A stretch of DNA of 64,000 nt from Trissonchulus latispiculum (taxonomy: Eukaryota > Nematoda > Enoplea > Enoplida > Ironidae). Every line of letters begins with the position of its first letter. Position 1 is the stretch's first letter. Positions 37,920 to 47,285 of this stretch are shown here, one piece after another. Under the pieces are notes generated by a model that was not told the DNA's origin, searched no databases, and was given only the letters and a program-made list of their open reading frames with translations. The stretch is taken from assembly GCA_030248195.1 (NCBI GenBank), contig JASAND010012498.1:1-64000 (forward strand), read 5' to 3'. The position numbers and the translations under genes were made by a program.

Positions 37920-40778
37920 CTAACTGGGTTTTTTGGAAAGCAATAGATGAATGTCCGTTGTATCAAATTTTGCGCAAATCCAACTTTTTTGTATTAATGT
38001 CCTTTTTAATACTGTTTTGAACAGTTTGTGTGAATATCCTCTTTCTAATAAGCTTATTTTTAATGATATGAGTTGTTCATAAAAGTACTGTTTGCACGAA
38101 CATATGATAGCTATTCTGCATATTTGGTTATCTATCATATTATTGAAAACTGATTTCGAAATATTTGTAGTCGGATCAGGGAACCGGTTTATGCGAAAGT
38201 TAAAATCGTCACGTTTATCATATACCTTGGTGTGGAATAAATTATGGTCTATACAAATATCTAAGTCTAGTACATTTGCTCTATCATTTTGTTCGTTTAC
38301 TTTATTTAGCACTAATTCAGCAGGATAAATGCATTTATAGTTTAATTCAAGGACATTTTGATCATCTGCCGTGGTTATATCGTCTATGTATCTGAATGTA
38401 TTCTCTAAATATTCATTTATTGCTAAGTTGTTTTCATTTGTAACGAATTTGTATTCGAAATGGTGTAATGTTATATTGGCTAAGGTTGGTGCTGCGTTAG
38501 TTCCCATAGGTATTCCTATTTGTTGTTTAAATATGAGATCTCCTAGCATGAAGTATGTGTTATCTATTAAATACCTGCACATATCTATCACTTCTTGTGG
38601 ATTTATAGTAGTGAATTTAGGTTCTCCGTTACCCCAGTATATTTTATCATTTCTTATATGCAGTTTGGAATGTAAGGTGTCCTTTATTAGCTCAGAAACT
38701 GCTGTGTTTATTGTCCTGTGTTCTAGATTAGTGTATAGTGTGGTGAAGTCGAAAGTGTTTATTGTTTTTGCTGTTTTCTTTTTGTTTAAATCTGCTAAGG
38801 TATCAAGGATAGGTTTGTTATTGTTAATTATCCAGAAAGGGTTACATTTATATTTAGTTTTATATATTTCGCAGAGTTTTTGTCTTTTGGCTAATACTAT
38901 CTTGAGTATTTTGTCCAGTATTTTTGATAGGTACATTGTGGGTGCATATTTACTAGCTATTATAGTTCTGAATTTTATAGGCTTTTTGTGAAACTTAGGT
39001 ATTATGTACATGAAAGGCAACTCTTGGTACTGACCTGTGTGATTAAGTTTTTTGTTATACGCTATCATATTGGACAATATTTCTTGCTTTGTTTTGTTGT
39101 TTTCCACTATGTATGTATTGTTGTTGTTTGTATTATCAACCATTCCTACTTCTTTCAGCATAGAATATACATAAAATTGTTTGCAAATGATGGAAAAGTT
39201 TTGAGGTGCCTTATCAGTTAAAGTGAATACAAAATGTTTACTTAATTGGTTTAGTTTATGTTTGAGTTCGTCTACGTTGAAGTTTGATTGAGCATTTGGT
39301 ATATGAATGGTAGTAACTCTTTTCTTAATAGTTTCACTTACGTAGATTGCCCAGTCCCTCAGTTTATCTATGTCCCATTTGTATTTTTTATGTAGTTTAG
39401 TTATATATTTAATTAAACCAGTATCAATGTTTCTTAGAGTATCCTTTGGTCGAATTTGGCTGTTGATCCTGTATTTTGGGCCATAATTTAGTAGTTGCCT
39501 AATTTGATGGTCTTCCACTACATCGAAATTTGAAGTGATTACATGATTATGGATAGGGTCCTTGTAGGGAGAGTTTAAGCAGTTACATGTAAATCCATTT
39601 TGATGAAAATTTTTCAGGAAGTCGTTGCATTTTAAGTTTGCTACCGTTGCGCGATAATTTAATATGAAGCTGGCAATTGGCTTGTCATATGAAAAGAAGA
39701 TGCGTGGACTATGTGCTTGCGTCTTAGTGTCAGGATATGGCCATAAGTGTTTGCATGTTTCGAAAACTTTTTTAAATTTTATATCATCTATTTGTTTGTT
39801 AAATTCTATAACCATATTTTCTTTATTTTTATTTTTATTACATTTGTTTGTTGTCATTATTTCTGTTCTGAATTCTGTGATATCCTTAATGAATTCATAC
39901 AGTACATGATTTTTGAATTGTTCGTTTTGTATAGCTATTCTTTTGACACTGTTCCATGATATTGATGTGATTATCTTGTAAATTTCCTTTCTTGACCTAG
40001 TGTGTAAAGACAAGAGTTCATTTTGAGAAATATTTGTGATATTTTTATCAATTCGTTTTGTGCGAATCTTTTTACCTGAAGTTTCCTTGCGGACTAATAG
40101 ATTGCGTAATATGGATTTTTTAGGATTCTCTCCATAAAGGAGATCGTTTAAGCCATATGGATACTTGGTTTTTAACTGTTTGATCCAGTACTTTTCTCTT
40201 TCTCTTCTGATTTTTGTATCTAATTCTTTTGAATTTGTGCTTTCAATGATTTCGATGATTTGTACTGAAAAAGTTTTACATACCCCCATATTAAAATGAA
40301 TAGCAAGTCTTTTGCAGCTTGCTCGTAGTGTATTTTTTAAACTATTCCTGTGCTCTGCTATTCTTTTAGATAACTGTCTTCCTGTTTCTCCAACGTATTG
40401 CATTCCACATTGATCGCAAGTAATTAGATACACTACGTTATGACTTTTACAAGACGCTACCAATACCATCGCGGGAGACTTAATACTATATTCATTGCCA
40501 TTGTAATATCCCTGTATCATATGACCTTCTTTATAATGCATGCAACATTTACAATTATTTCTATGGCATTTGACACCGGTTGTTATGGTCATTACTGCCG
40601 GTGGTTGTGTGTCTAAAATGCTTTCGTTTAAAGATGTGGACCCTGAGTCGACGGTATTGGGGTCGCCGAGGTCCAAATCCGGAATCCACCAGTTGGGGCA
40701 TGTATCCTCCTCCCCTGCTACGGAGCCCCCGGAGGCATTATTCATAAGAAGACTATCCATAAGAAGAAGAAGAAACAA
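37920..40778 (-). CDS. Penelope-like reverse transcriptase with N-terminal GIY-YIG endonuclease (PLE1)
   Basis: 952 aa, intact. Residues 71-86 are a Cys/His cluster (CHRNNCKCCMHYKEGH). A GIY-YIG nuclease follows at about 113-205 (VVYLITCDQCGMQYVGETG, then RIAEHR). RT motifs are FDFTTLYTNL (676-685), GIPMGTNAAPTLAN (755-768) and the catalytic YIDD (797-800). In Penelope and most animal PLEs the GIY-YIG lies after the RT; here it is before it and the C-terminus is short, which is the permuted (Naiad/Chlamys) layout. The protein should nick target DNA and prime reverse transcription from it. It is about 97% identical by eye to the second copy, so both look recently active. The first Met is taken as start; the N-terminal 60 residues are acidic and poorly typed. 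Confidence 0.9.
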   Translation of the reverse strand: MFLLLLMDSLLMNNASGGSVAGEEDTCPNWWIPDLDLGDPNTVDSGSTSLNESILDTQPPAVMTITTGVKCHRNNCKCCMHYKEGHMIQGYYNGNEYSIKSPAMVLVASCKSHNVVYLITCDQCGMQYVGETGRQLSKRIAEHRNSLKNTLRASCKRLAIHFNMGVCKTFSVQIIEIIESTNSKELDTKIRREREKYWIKQLKTKYPYGLNDLLYGENPKKSILRNLLVRKETSGKKIRTKRIDKNITNISQNELLSLHTRSRKEIYKIITSISWNSVKRIAIQNEQFKNHVLYEFIKDITEFRTEIMTTNKCNKNKNKENMVIEFNKQIDDIKFKKVFETCKHLWPYPDTKTQAHSPRIFFSYDKPIASFILNYRATVANLKCNDFLKNFHQNGFTCNCLNSPYKDPIHNHVITSNFDVVEDHQIRQLLNYGPKYRINSQIRPKDTLRNIDTGLIKYITKLHKKYKWDIDKLRDWAIYVSETIKKRVTTIHIPNAQSNFNVDELKHKLNQLSKHFVFTLTDKAPQNFSIICKQFYVYSMLKEVGMVDNTNNNNTYIVENNKTKQEILSNMIAYNKKLNHTGQYQELPFMYIIPKFHKKPIKFRTIIASKYAPTMYLSKILDKILKIVLAKRQKLCEIYKTKYKCNPFWIINNNKPILDTLADLNKKKTAKTINTFDFTTLYTNLEHRTINTAVSELIKDTLHSKLHIRNDKIYWGNGEPKFTTINPQEVIDMCRYLIDNTYFMLGDLIFKQQIGIPMGTNAAPTLANITLHHFEYKFVTNENNLAINEYLENTFRYIDDITTADDQNVLELNYKCIYPAELVLNKVNEQNDRANVLDLDICIDHNLFHTKVYDKRDDFNFRINRFPDPTTNISKSVFNNMIDNQICRIAIICSCKQYFYEQLISLKISLLERGYSHKLFKTVLKRTLIQKSWICAKFDTTDIHLLLSKKPS

Positions 40779-41150
40779 CCGCAGGATCAGTGGCCAAAAT
40801 CCTATCCATAGTCCTTAATCGGGTTTGTGTCGACTCAGGGCCAATAGCCATATTTACCATCGCGGTGTTGCGAAACAGTCCAAGTGATAGTTCTGTTAGT
40901 AGTGCAAGGGTGAATATAATGTACACATAGTCTCCCTTAATACAAAGTCATATTAATAATTAAAAACTAAAAGTAAAATCAATTGTTATCCAACATTAAC
41001 AATAGTCTACTACAACAAACAAATAGATATTAGCGTGAGCCATCCATACATATTCCGTAAGTGAAAGCTTGTGAGACGAATACGGGTGCACTTATATTAA
41101 AAATTGTAAACACCAATTAACAAATATAGTTTAGTTAGATATGCGTGTAA

Positions 41151-41927
41151 ATACTATCTTTTTGAGATTTTATCTTAGATTCTTTGCTCTGCTTATGGGT
41201 TTCAAGTGAAATTTTGCCCTCTATTGTCGATTTTATATATAGTGAAGGGATTAGATCATTCGTACGAGTAAAGCTGGCTACAGATGTGGTAGAATCATAA
41301 CAAACAAGGTTGAATTACTTCATGGCTTGTGGGCTCTCTGTTAACCAAAATTTCTGTTTATAACCTTTTGTCCGATCCAACCGAATCGAATTGGTCTTGG
41401 ACAAGGTGAAATTTGTAAAATCTGTTTTATTGGAGGAATATAAAATGAAGCTAACAGTTTCAGAGAAAGTAAGCATCATAATCGCGTGTATATTCGTCAT
41501 CCTGAGCGTTATTTCTGAGCTTACTTTCCTTTCCAAATTCCACATTACTGCAACTTGGAACTTGAATTTCGGTTTGAAAATGGGACATCAAAAAGTTCAG
41601 AAATTTCATTGTTGTGCTATATTTTTAACTGTTTCATAATTTTTGTTGTCTTTATTTACAGCGTAAGCGATTTCTGTGCGTTTGAATCGTCTTCTAGAAG
41701 TCGAAAGTTTGAGCACGCAATATCAACCGAGATTAGCTAAAAGTCCAAAAGTACCAATCTACGGGCCTTATTAGCACGCCAAAGTGGCATTGCATTTCAT
41801 TATTACCATGCCAGTTAGATTTCTACTCAATTGAAAATATGTCTGCTTATCGCCCATATATGGACGATGGCATGCTATGCCAAACCGGCCATCGCCCATA
41901 TGTGGGCGATTGGCAGCGAGTGTTAAG
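41151..41927. other. Right internal part of the piggyBac-like element
   Basis: No gene recognised. Two short frames on the plus strand around 41391-41740 lack motifs; one contains a hydrophobic run (VSIIACIFVILSVISEL). The gcccatata/tggacgatgg-type subterminal hairpins begin at about 41847. Confidence 0.4.
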
Positions 41928-42009
41928 CTTACAACTTTAGCTTATACTGAGCTAACGAAAAGCTGAATCGAAAAACGGATTTCAGATTCGTGCTCAGCGC
42001 CCCAGAAAA

Positions 42010-43893
42010 TAGAGTTGGGACCGGTTCCAATTTTCAAAACCGGTTCCGGTTCCGGTTCTAGAGTACCGGTTCCGGTTCCGGTTCCGGTTCCGGTTCCGGT
42101 TCCGGTTCCGGTTCCGGTTCCGGTTCCGGTTCCGGTTCTAGCTTCCGGTTCCCGGTTCCAATTACAAAATTCGTAAGTTACATTTTAACATTATTTAATA
42201 TTGAATGCAGGCCCCCAGCAAGGTTTATACAATCAAAATTATAAAGCAATGCTGCAAAGCAATTGGAATAGGTAATGCGATAATGATCAACTGGGTTAAA
42301 CTTTTCTGTTTACTTAGAATTTTAAAGTTTTTGCCTCACCTTGAATTTGCTCCATTACAAATGCTGTTACCATATGCACAATATTAAAACTTGTAAAAAA
42401 TTAAAACTTTAGTATGGTCGAGCAAATTGTTTCGATAGTTTACGGTAGGATTCTACTGTGCATCTAAATGCAGACAGCGCCTTCTGAACAGAATCTTGTA
42501 AACTGCACAACGTTTCAGTAAAACATACTGAGAATTGAGATACCTATACTGGAGCTTATTTCTTTAAAAAGAGTACAGTGTCAGAAGCAAATAGTTTCCA
42601 AAACATTTAAATGCATTTAAAATATTTAAAAGCTGAAAGCCAAATTGGAAAGAAGAACATATATATATATATTAAAGTTATATTTAACGAGGAAATGTAC
42701 AGTCGCTTGATTACACAAAATAGCTAACAGATACTTCGACATGCTGTTCCATTATTTGAACTTTGATTGACTTTCGTCTCCGTTGCCGATCCGATAGCTT
42801 AAAAATAAGAAAATAAGTACTCAACTTTCGAAGTTTTCTACTCCTCTAAAATTTACTATTTTGTTAAAAAAATGTTGCTTAAATCTTGCGTGCTGACAAC
42901 ACCACCTTCCATTTACCAAGTTTTTGAGAAGATATATATACTCAAGTTCCGACTACATCCCATCGAGCTCTCATCTTTTCTATGGGGTTAATATTCAAAT
43001 ATGTAAGCTGGTTAAAGTTTTCATTCGGCGATGTATCGTTCACGTCTGAACGAAAGTGCCCGCCTTTCTACAATTACAATTGGAATTTTAGAACAGAAAA
43101 TTTTAAAAATGCGTTAAGATTAATTTAGAGACACTTTAACAACTGCATTTTGTAATACCTACACACAAAATTACTTAACAAAATTAAAAATCAGAAGCAT
43201 GAAAACAAAAAATTACGAAATTCCAGAATAAAGGAAGTAGAAATTTTTTCTTACAATAAAACAATACATGCTCCTAATTTTCCAAGCATGTCTAACATTT
43301 ATTTTTTTATCTTAACAGAAGGGATAATGTCACTAATGTTGATTCAAAGAAACATTTGAAATTTCTCTTAATTCTATGCCTCGGCTTCAGCGAAAGCTGA
43401 AACTTGCCTCGATCACCTGAAAAGGGGAAGCGGGGAGTTTGTGTGTCACCATCAGTGGAAGCTGAAGCTGTGCCGTTTCCAGTTTAGGCTCTAAATTTAT
43501 TCTATGAAGTTTCAGCTTCAGTTTCAGTTCCAATAATTGTACCTTCATTTCACGTTTAGTTTGAAACTCTTAATTATTATCAGTCTCATCCTACATATTT
43601 CGCCTTCAGGTCTAAATTTGTTTAGTTTCAGTTCAAACTAGATTTTTAGTTTCAATTTCATTCACTAGCTTGAAAAAGACAATATGAATGGCAACAGTGA
43701 ATGACAACCACAAAAACAAAATCCAGCTTTTGCAAAATTTAAACTCCTGCAAAAAAATTAGTTCAAGTCCATTTTTAAGAGTGGAACCGGCCGGTTCCAA
43801 ATCCTACCGGTTCCGGTTCTAAAATTCCTTCCGGTTCGGTTCCGGTTCCGGTTCCGGTTCCAACCGGTTCTAGTGGAACCGGTCCCAACTCTA
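42010..43893. mobile_element. 1.88-kb hAT-type element with TAGAGTTGGG ends and (ccggtt)n arms
   Basis: Ends TAGAGTTGGGACCGGTTCC and the complement are perfect, flanked by the 8-bp duplication ccagaaaa (42002-42009 and 43894-43901). The left arm is an array of ccggtt hexamers (42030-42160); a shorter one lies at the right. The core is AT-rich with no transposase. It is inserted in the right arm of the split foldback MITE. Confidence 0.88.
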
Positions 43894-43901
43894 CCAGAAA
43901 A

Positions 43902-44856
43902 CCCCTGTATGCAAGTTTTTTCAAAAAATTTTTGGTTCCCCTTACCAAACTAAAATTAAATTTTTAAAAAATTTTTGAATTTGTCAGCCTCCAGTATGCA
44001 CCCACACCAATTTCAAAGTTATTGGTCAAAAAAATCAAAATTTAGGGCTGGGGGGAAAGCGCAAAAGAATCAAGTTTGGTGCAATGCTCTTAATCTGATC
44101 ATATTCTTATTCTGATTCTAGTTTTATTTGGTGCAATGGAATTCTTGCTATTCCGATTTTATTCCGGAATAAAATAGCAACAAACCTATTCTACTCTTCT
44201 TTGGTGCAATCGTCTGTATAGCTGGCCTCAACGTCTTGTCAAATTTTAATAACTTTGGAGAGATAACAAGATTTCAACCTCAATTTGTTTCGTTTTCCAT
44301 GTCTGATTAATCGTGCAGCTACACTACAGCAATTATACACTATTACATTAAAATTATTTAAAAAAACCAACCTTTCAAACGCAGATGAACGATCAAGACT
44401 AAAATTGGTTTTAGCATTCCTTACTTTCTAACAAAGACGCTATTGGAGTTTCCTTCCTACCTCAAACTTTAACCAACACTTCAAAGAAACAACACATTTC
44501 TCTTTTACTGAGACTTAAACAAAGAAATAAAACAAGAAGTATATACAAGTAAAGACCGAAAGGCACAAAACATTTAAAAGCTCAAAGAGTAAAGATGTAT
44601 ATTGATGGATACTCTACACACCGAAATCACTGTGTCAGAAACGTCCTAGAAATTCGAATAATCCAAAGAAACGAATTTTGGAAATTGCAGACTAGAAATT
44701 AAAGTTAACATCTGAGGCTGGGGAACCAGTTAGCCTCTACAAGCAGTCACTGTCAAAGATACGTTATTCAGAAGACTTACAAAGCGGCAGCTTTAGCATC
44801 AAAACTGTAATAGGTGACTAACAAGAATTATGCAAGAAATAAAACTTTACTACAAA
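43902..44856. other. End of the split foldback MITE and spacer
   Basis: About 43902-44060 is the outer right arm of the foldback. 44065-44215 carries tttggtgcaat repeats akin to 32331. The rest is AT-rich with no coding signal. Confidence 0.45.
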
Positions 44857-44864
44857 GGCGTCTT

Positions 44865-45458
44865 GGGTCTTTCCGATTATCCCCCCATAGCTGAAATAGC
44901 ATGAAATTTGGTGGAGGTAGGTTTTCGGACCTGCTGATTTCAAAAATTTTAAAATTTTAAAATTTCAAAAATTTTTTTAAATTTTAAAATTTTAGTTTGG
45001 TAAGGGGGGACCAAGGGGAACCGAAAAATTTTTTGAAAAAATTTTGCTGAAAACAGGGGTCGTACAGGGGTTTTCTGGGGTGCTGATCACGAATCTGAAA
45101 TCGTGTTTTCGATTCAGCTTTTCGTTAGCTCAGGATAAGCTTACATCGCAAGCTTAAAACCTTAGCTAATATTATGCTAACGAAACTCTGAATCGAAAAA
45201 CTGATTTGAGATTCGTGATAGGCACCCCAGAAAACCCCGGTACGAAAGTTTTCAGCAAAATTTTTTCAAAAAATTTTTCGGTTCCCCTTACCAAACTAAA
45301 ATTTTTAAATGTTTAAAAATTTTTAAAGTATTACAATTTTTTGCATTTTTGAAATCAGCAGGTTAGAAAACCTACCTCCACCAAATTTCAACTCAATCAG
45401 TCAAATTGTGCTTCTTCGGTACTTCTACAGAGCTGTGGGGGGATAATGGGAAAGACCC
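44865..45458. mobile_element. 594-bp foldback MITE, complete copy
   Basis: Ends GGGTCTTTCC and GGAAAGACCC with the perfect 8-bp duplication ggcgtctt (44857-44864 and 45459-45466). The arms are imperfectly paired throughout. It spans the left edge of large repeat copy B, which starts at 45068. Confidence 0.88.
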
Positions 45459-45702
45459 GGCGTCTTGTCTGGGTTTATTTTACGGGGGGGCGCCCTTGAC
45501 TCGAGCACCTCTGACCCCACTCGGCCCCACTCGCACTTTTTTGGGCTTCCCCCCACTCACCCTAAGGTGCCCAGAAATTGCCAAATTTTTTGGATTTTTG
45601 GTCAAAATTTTCAAAATTTTTCCGGGGTGCTAAAACTTGATTTTTGAACACTTTTAAGCATAGTTTAGTTATAACAGTGCATGTGCAAAACAAGCTATTT
45701 AG

Positions 45703-46523
45703 TAAGCATGGGCACGAATATCGAATAATTCGCGAATAGTTAACGAATAGTTCGACGAACGAATATTCGAACTATTCGAACGGATATTCGAATTATCCGA
45801 ACGAATATTCGAATTTTTCGTTCAGTTCTAAGTTAGTATTTAATACTTGGTGAATTTTCGGATTTTTTGTTTTCTTCTGCTTTAAAATTTGACTGAACCC
45901 ACAAAGAATAGACTATATTGTGTGTAGTAAACTTGCAAGAATTTTTAATCGTCTATTTTTAAATTGAAAAAGATAAAGTTTGTCTACATGCACACTCGAC
46001 TTAAATCATGGAAATGTCTCATCACACCTAAAGCAGTTTTTTAGTTGACCAAATACTTCTTGCACTTTACATAACTGGCACTATATTCTCGAGCACATTC
46101 ACATAATTGTTTCACTATTGGAGCATTTCAAGTAAAATTATGTTCCACCAATACCATTCCACTATGTTGACCACATAAAAACCGTGACAATAATTTGCTG
46201 AAGCTATACGCTCCCAGGGGCCGATGTTATCAACGTCGAAACCCGGGTTAAGTTGTTAACCCAGGTTAACTTCATGTGTTAAAGACATGCGAGTAAACAC
46301 GGGTTAGCGACTTAACCCGAGTTTCGACGTTGATAACATTGGCACCAGAAGGTTTCTGGAGCATATTCATGAACTTTCAGCATTTAAAAATGCATTCACA
46401 CATGAATTAAGACATAGGAATTAGCGATTTTAAAATTCGAATATTCGAATAATTCGCGAATTATTCGAATAATTCTAATTATTCGCGAATTTCGAATAAT
46501 TTTACTATTCGTGCCCATGCTTA
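45703..46523. mobile_element. hAT-type MITE with TAAGCATGGGC ends (copy B)
   Basis: Same as 36342-37162, including the nested palindromic MITE. Confidence 0.82.
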
Positions 46524-47054
46524 CTATTTATACAGCATTTTTAGCGTTTTTGCCCATTTTATTCCCCCCCCCCCCTTTTCGACCTCCTCCCCCCACTCGT
46601 GGGGGGGAGCGCCCCCACTTATGTTTTCCTAAAATAAGAAGGAGAGAGATTCGTAGATAAGTGTTTTCTAGGAGTTTATGTATCCCGTATTTATGTCATG
46701 CATGGACGCTTCAGGCAAGTCTTAACGTTTATGTATTAAACTGTATATTAAGTCAATGGTACTCAATACGATTATGTGCTACAGACACATTCATACGAGT
46801 TAGGTGCATTCACTCGCTGACCACTCTGCCAGACTGATACTAGCATTCGGCGGGCGTCGTCAGTGGCGTACCGACATACTAGTTGCAGCTTTAGGTCTTT
46901 TGAGCCCCCGGAGTAAAAAGGTTATGAAAAGCGTTTCTGCCCTGTGGTCCCATACACACGTGTTGTTTAGTGTATGCATGCAAGTAAAAAAGAAAAAAAA
47001 ACAAAAAAAACAAAAAAACAAAAACACTACCCATTATTTCATTAATATAATTAT

Positions 47055-47285
47055 ATCTATGGCCTGTGGCCAGTAACTTCATCGAGTGCCAGGCGGCACA
47101 TAATTATATCGGTGGCAAAAAGCCAGATTGCACAGAGGTTTTGATAGTCAGTACTTATATCGGTGGCGTGAAGCCAGTAATTGCATCTATGGCCATATGG
47201 CCATTAATTATATCTAAGGCCAGTGGCCAGTAATTACATCGAGTGCAATGCGGCACTTAATTGCATCAGTGGTGTGAGCTTTATT
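47055..47285 (-). repeat. 3' UTR hairpin array of PLE2
   Basis: Identical in layout to 37690-37919; about eight hairpin units ending at the ORF stop. Confidence 0.75.

Larger units (their letters stand above)
35706..41150. repeat. Large direct repeat, copy A (5.4 kb)
   Basis: Matches 45068-50509 from inside a foldback MITE, through a hAT-type MITE, to the 5' end of the Penelope-like element. The part from 35706 to about 38220 is nearly identical to copy B (only a few length changes in homopolymers). Past that, the ORF differs at a few percent of sites and the 5' UTR differs more. Copy A starts abruptly about a third of the way into the foldback, right beside PLE3. Confidence 0.85.
37271..41150 (-). 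mobile_element. Naiad-type Penelope-like element, copy 1 (PLE1)
   Basis: On the minus strand: 5' UTR (41150-40779), one intact 952-codon ORF, and a 3' UTR with a hairpin array and an AT-rich A/T tract (37620-37665), ending at ctctctccttctt (37271). No upstream partial repeat precedes it, unlike copy 2. Confidence 0.85.
34596..41927. mobile_element. piggyBac-like TTAA element carrying Penelope-like copies
   Basis: TTAA at 34592-34595 and 41928-41931 brackets ends CACTCTCGCTACC and GGCAGCGAGTG. Subterminal catcgccca...tgggcgatgg hairpins occur at both sides (about 34739 and 34796; 41847 and 41888). The outer sequence on both sides belongs to one foldback MITE, which shows the insertion point. 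The inside holds a truncated and a full Penelope-like copy, so the original element was much shorter. No transposase is seen. A TTAA target plus such termini suggests piggyBac; this is inference. Confidence 0.6.
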
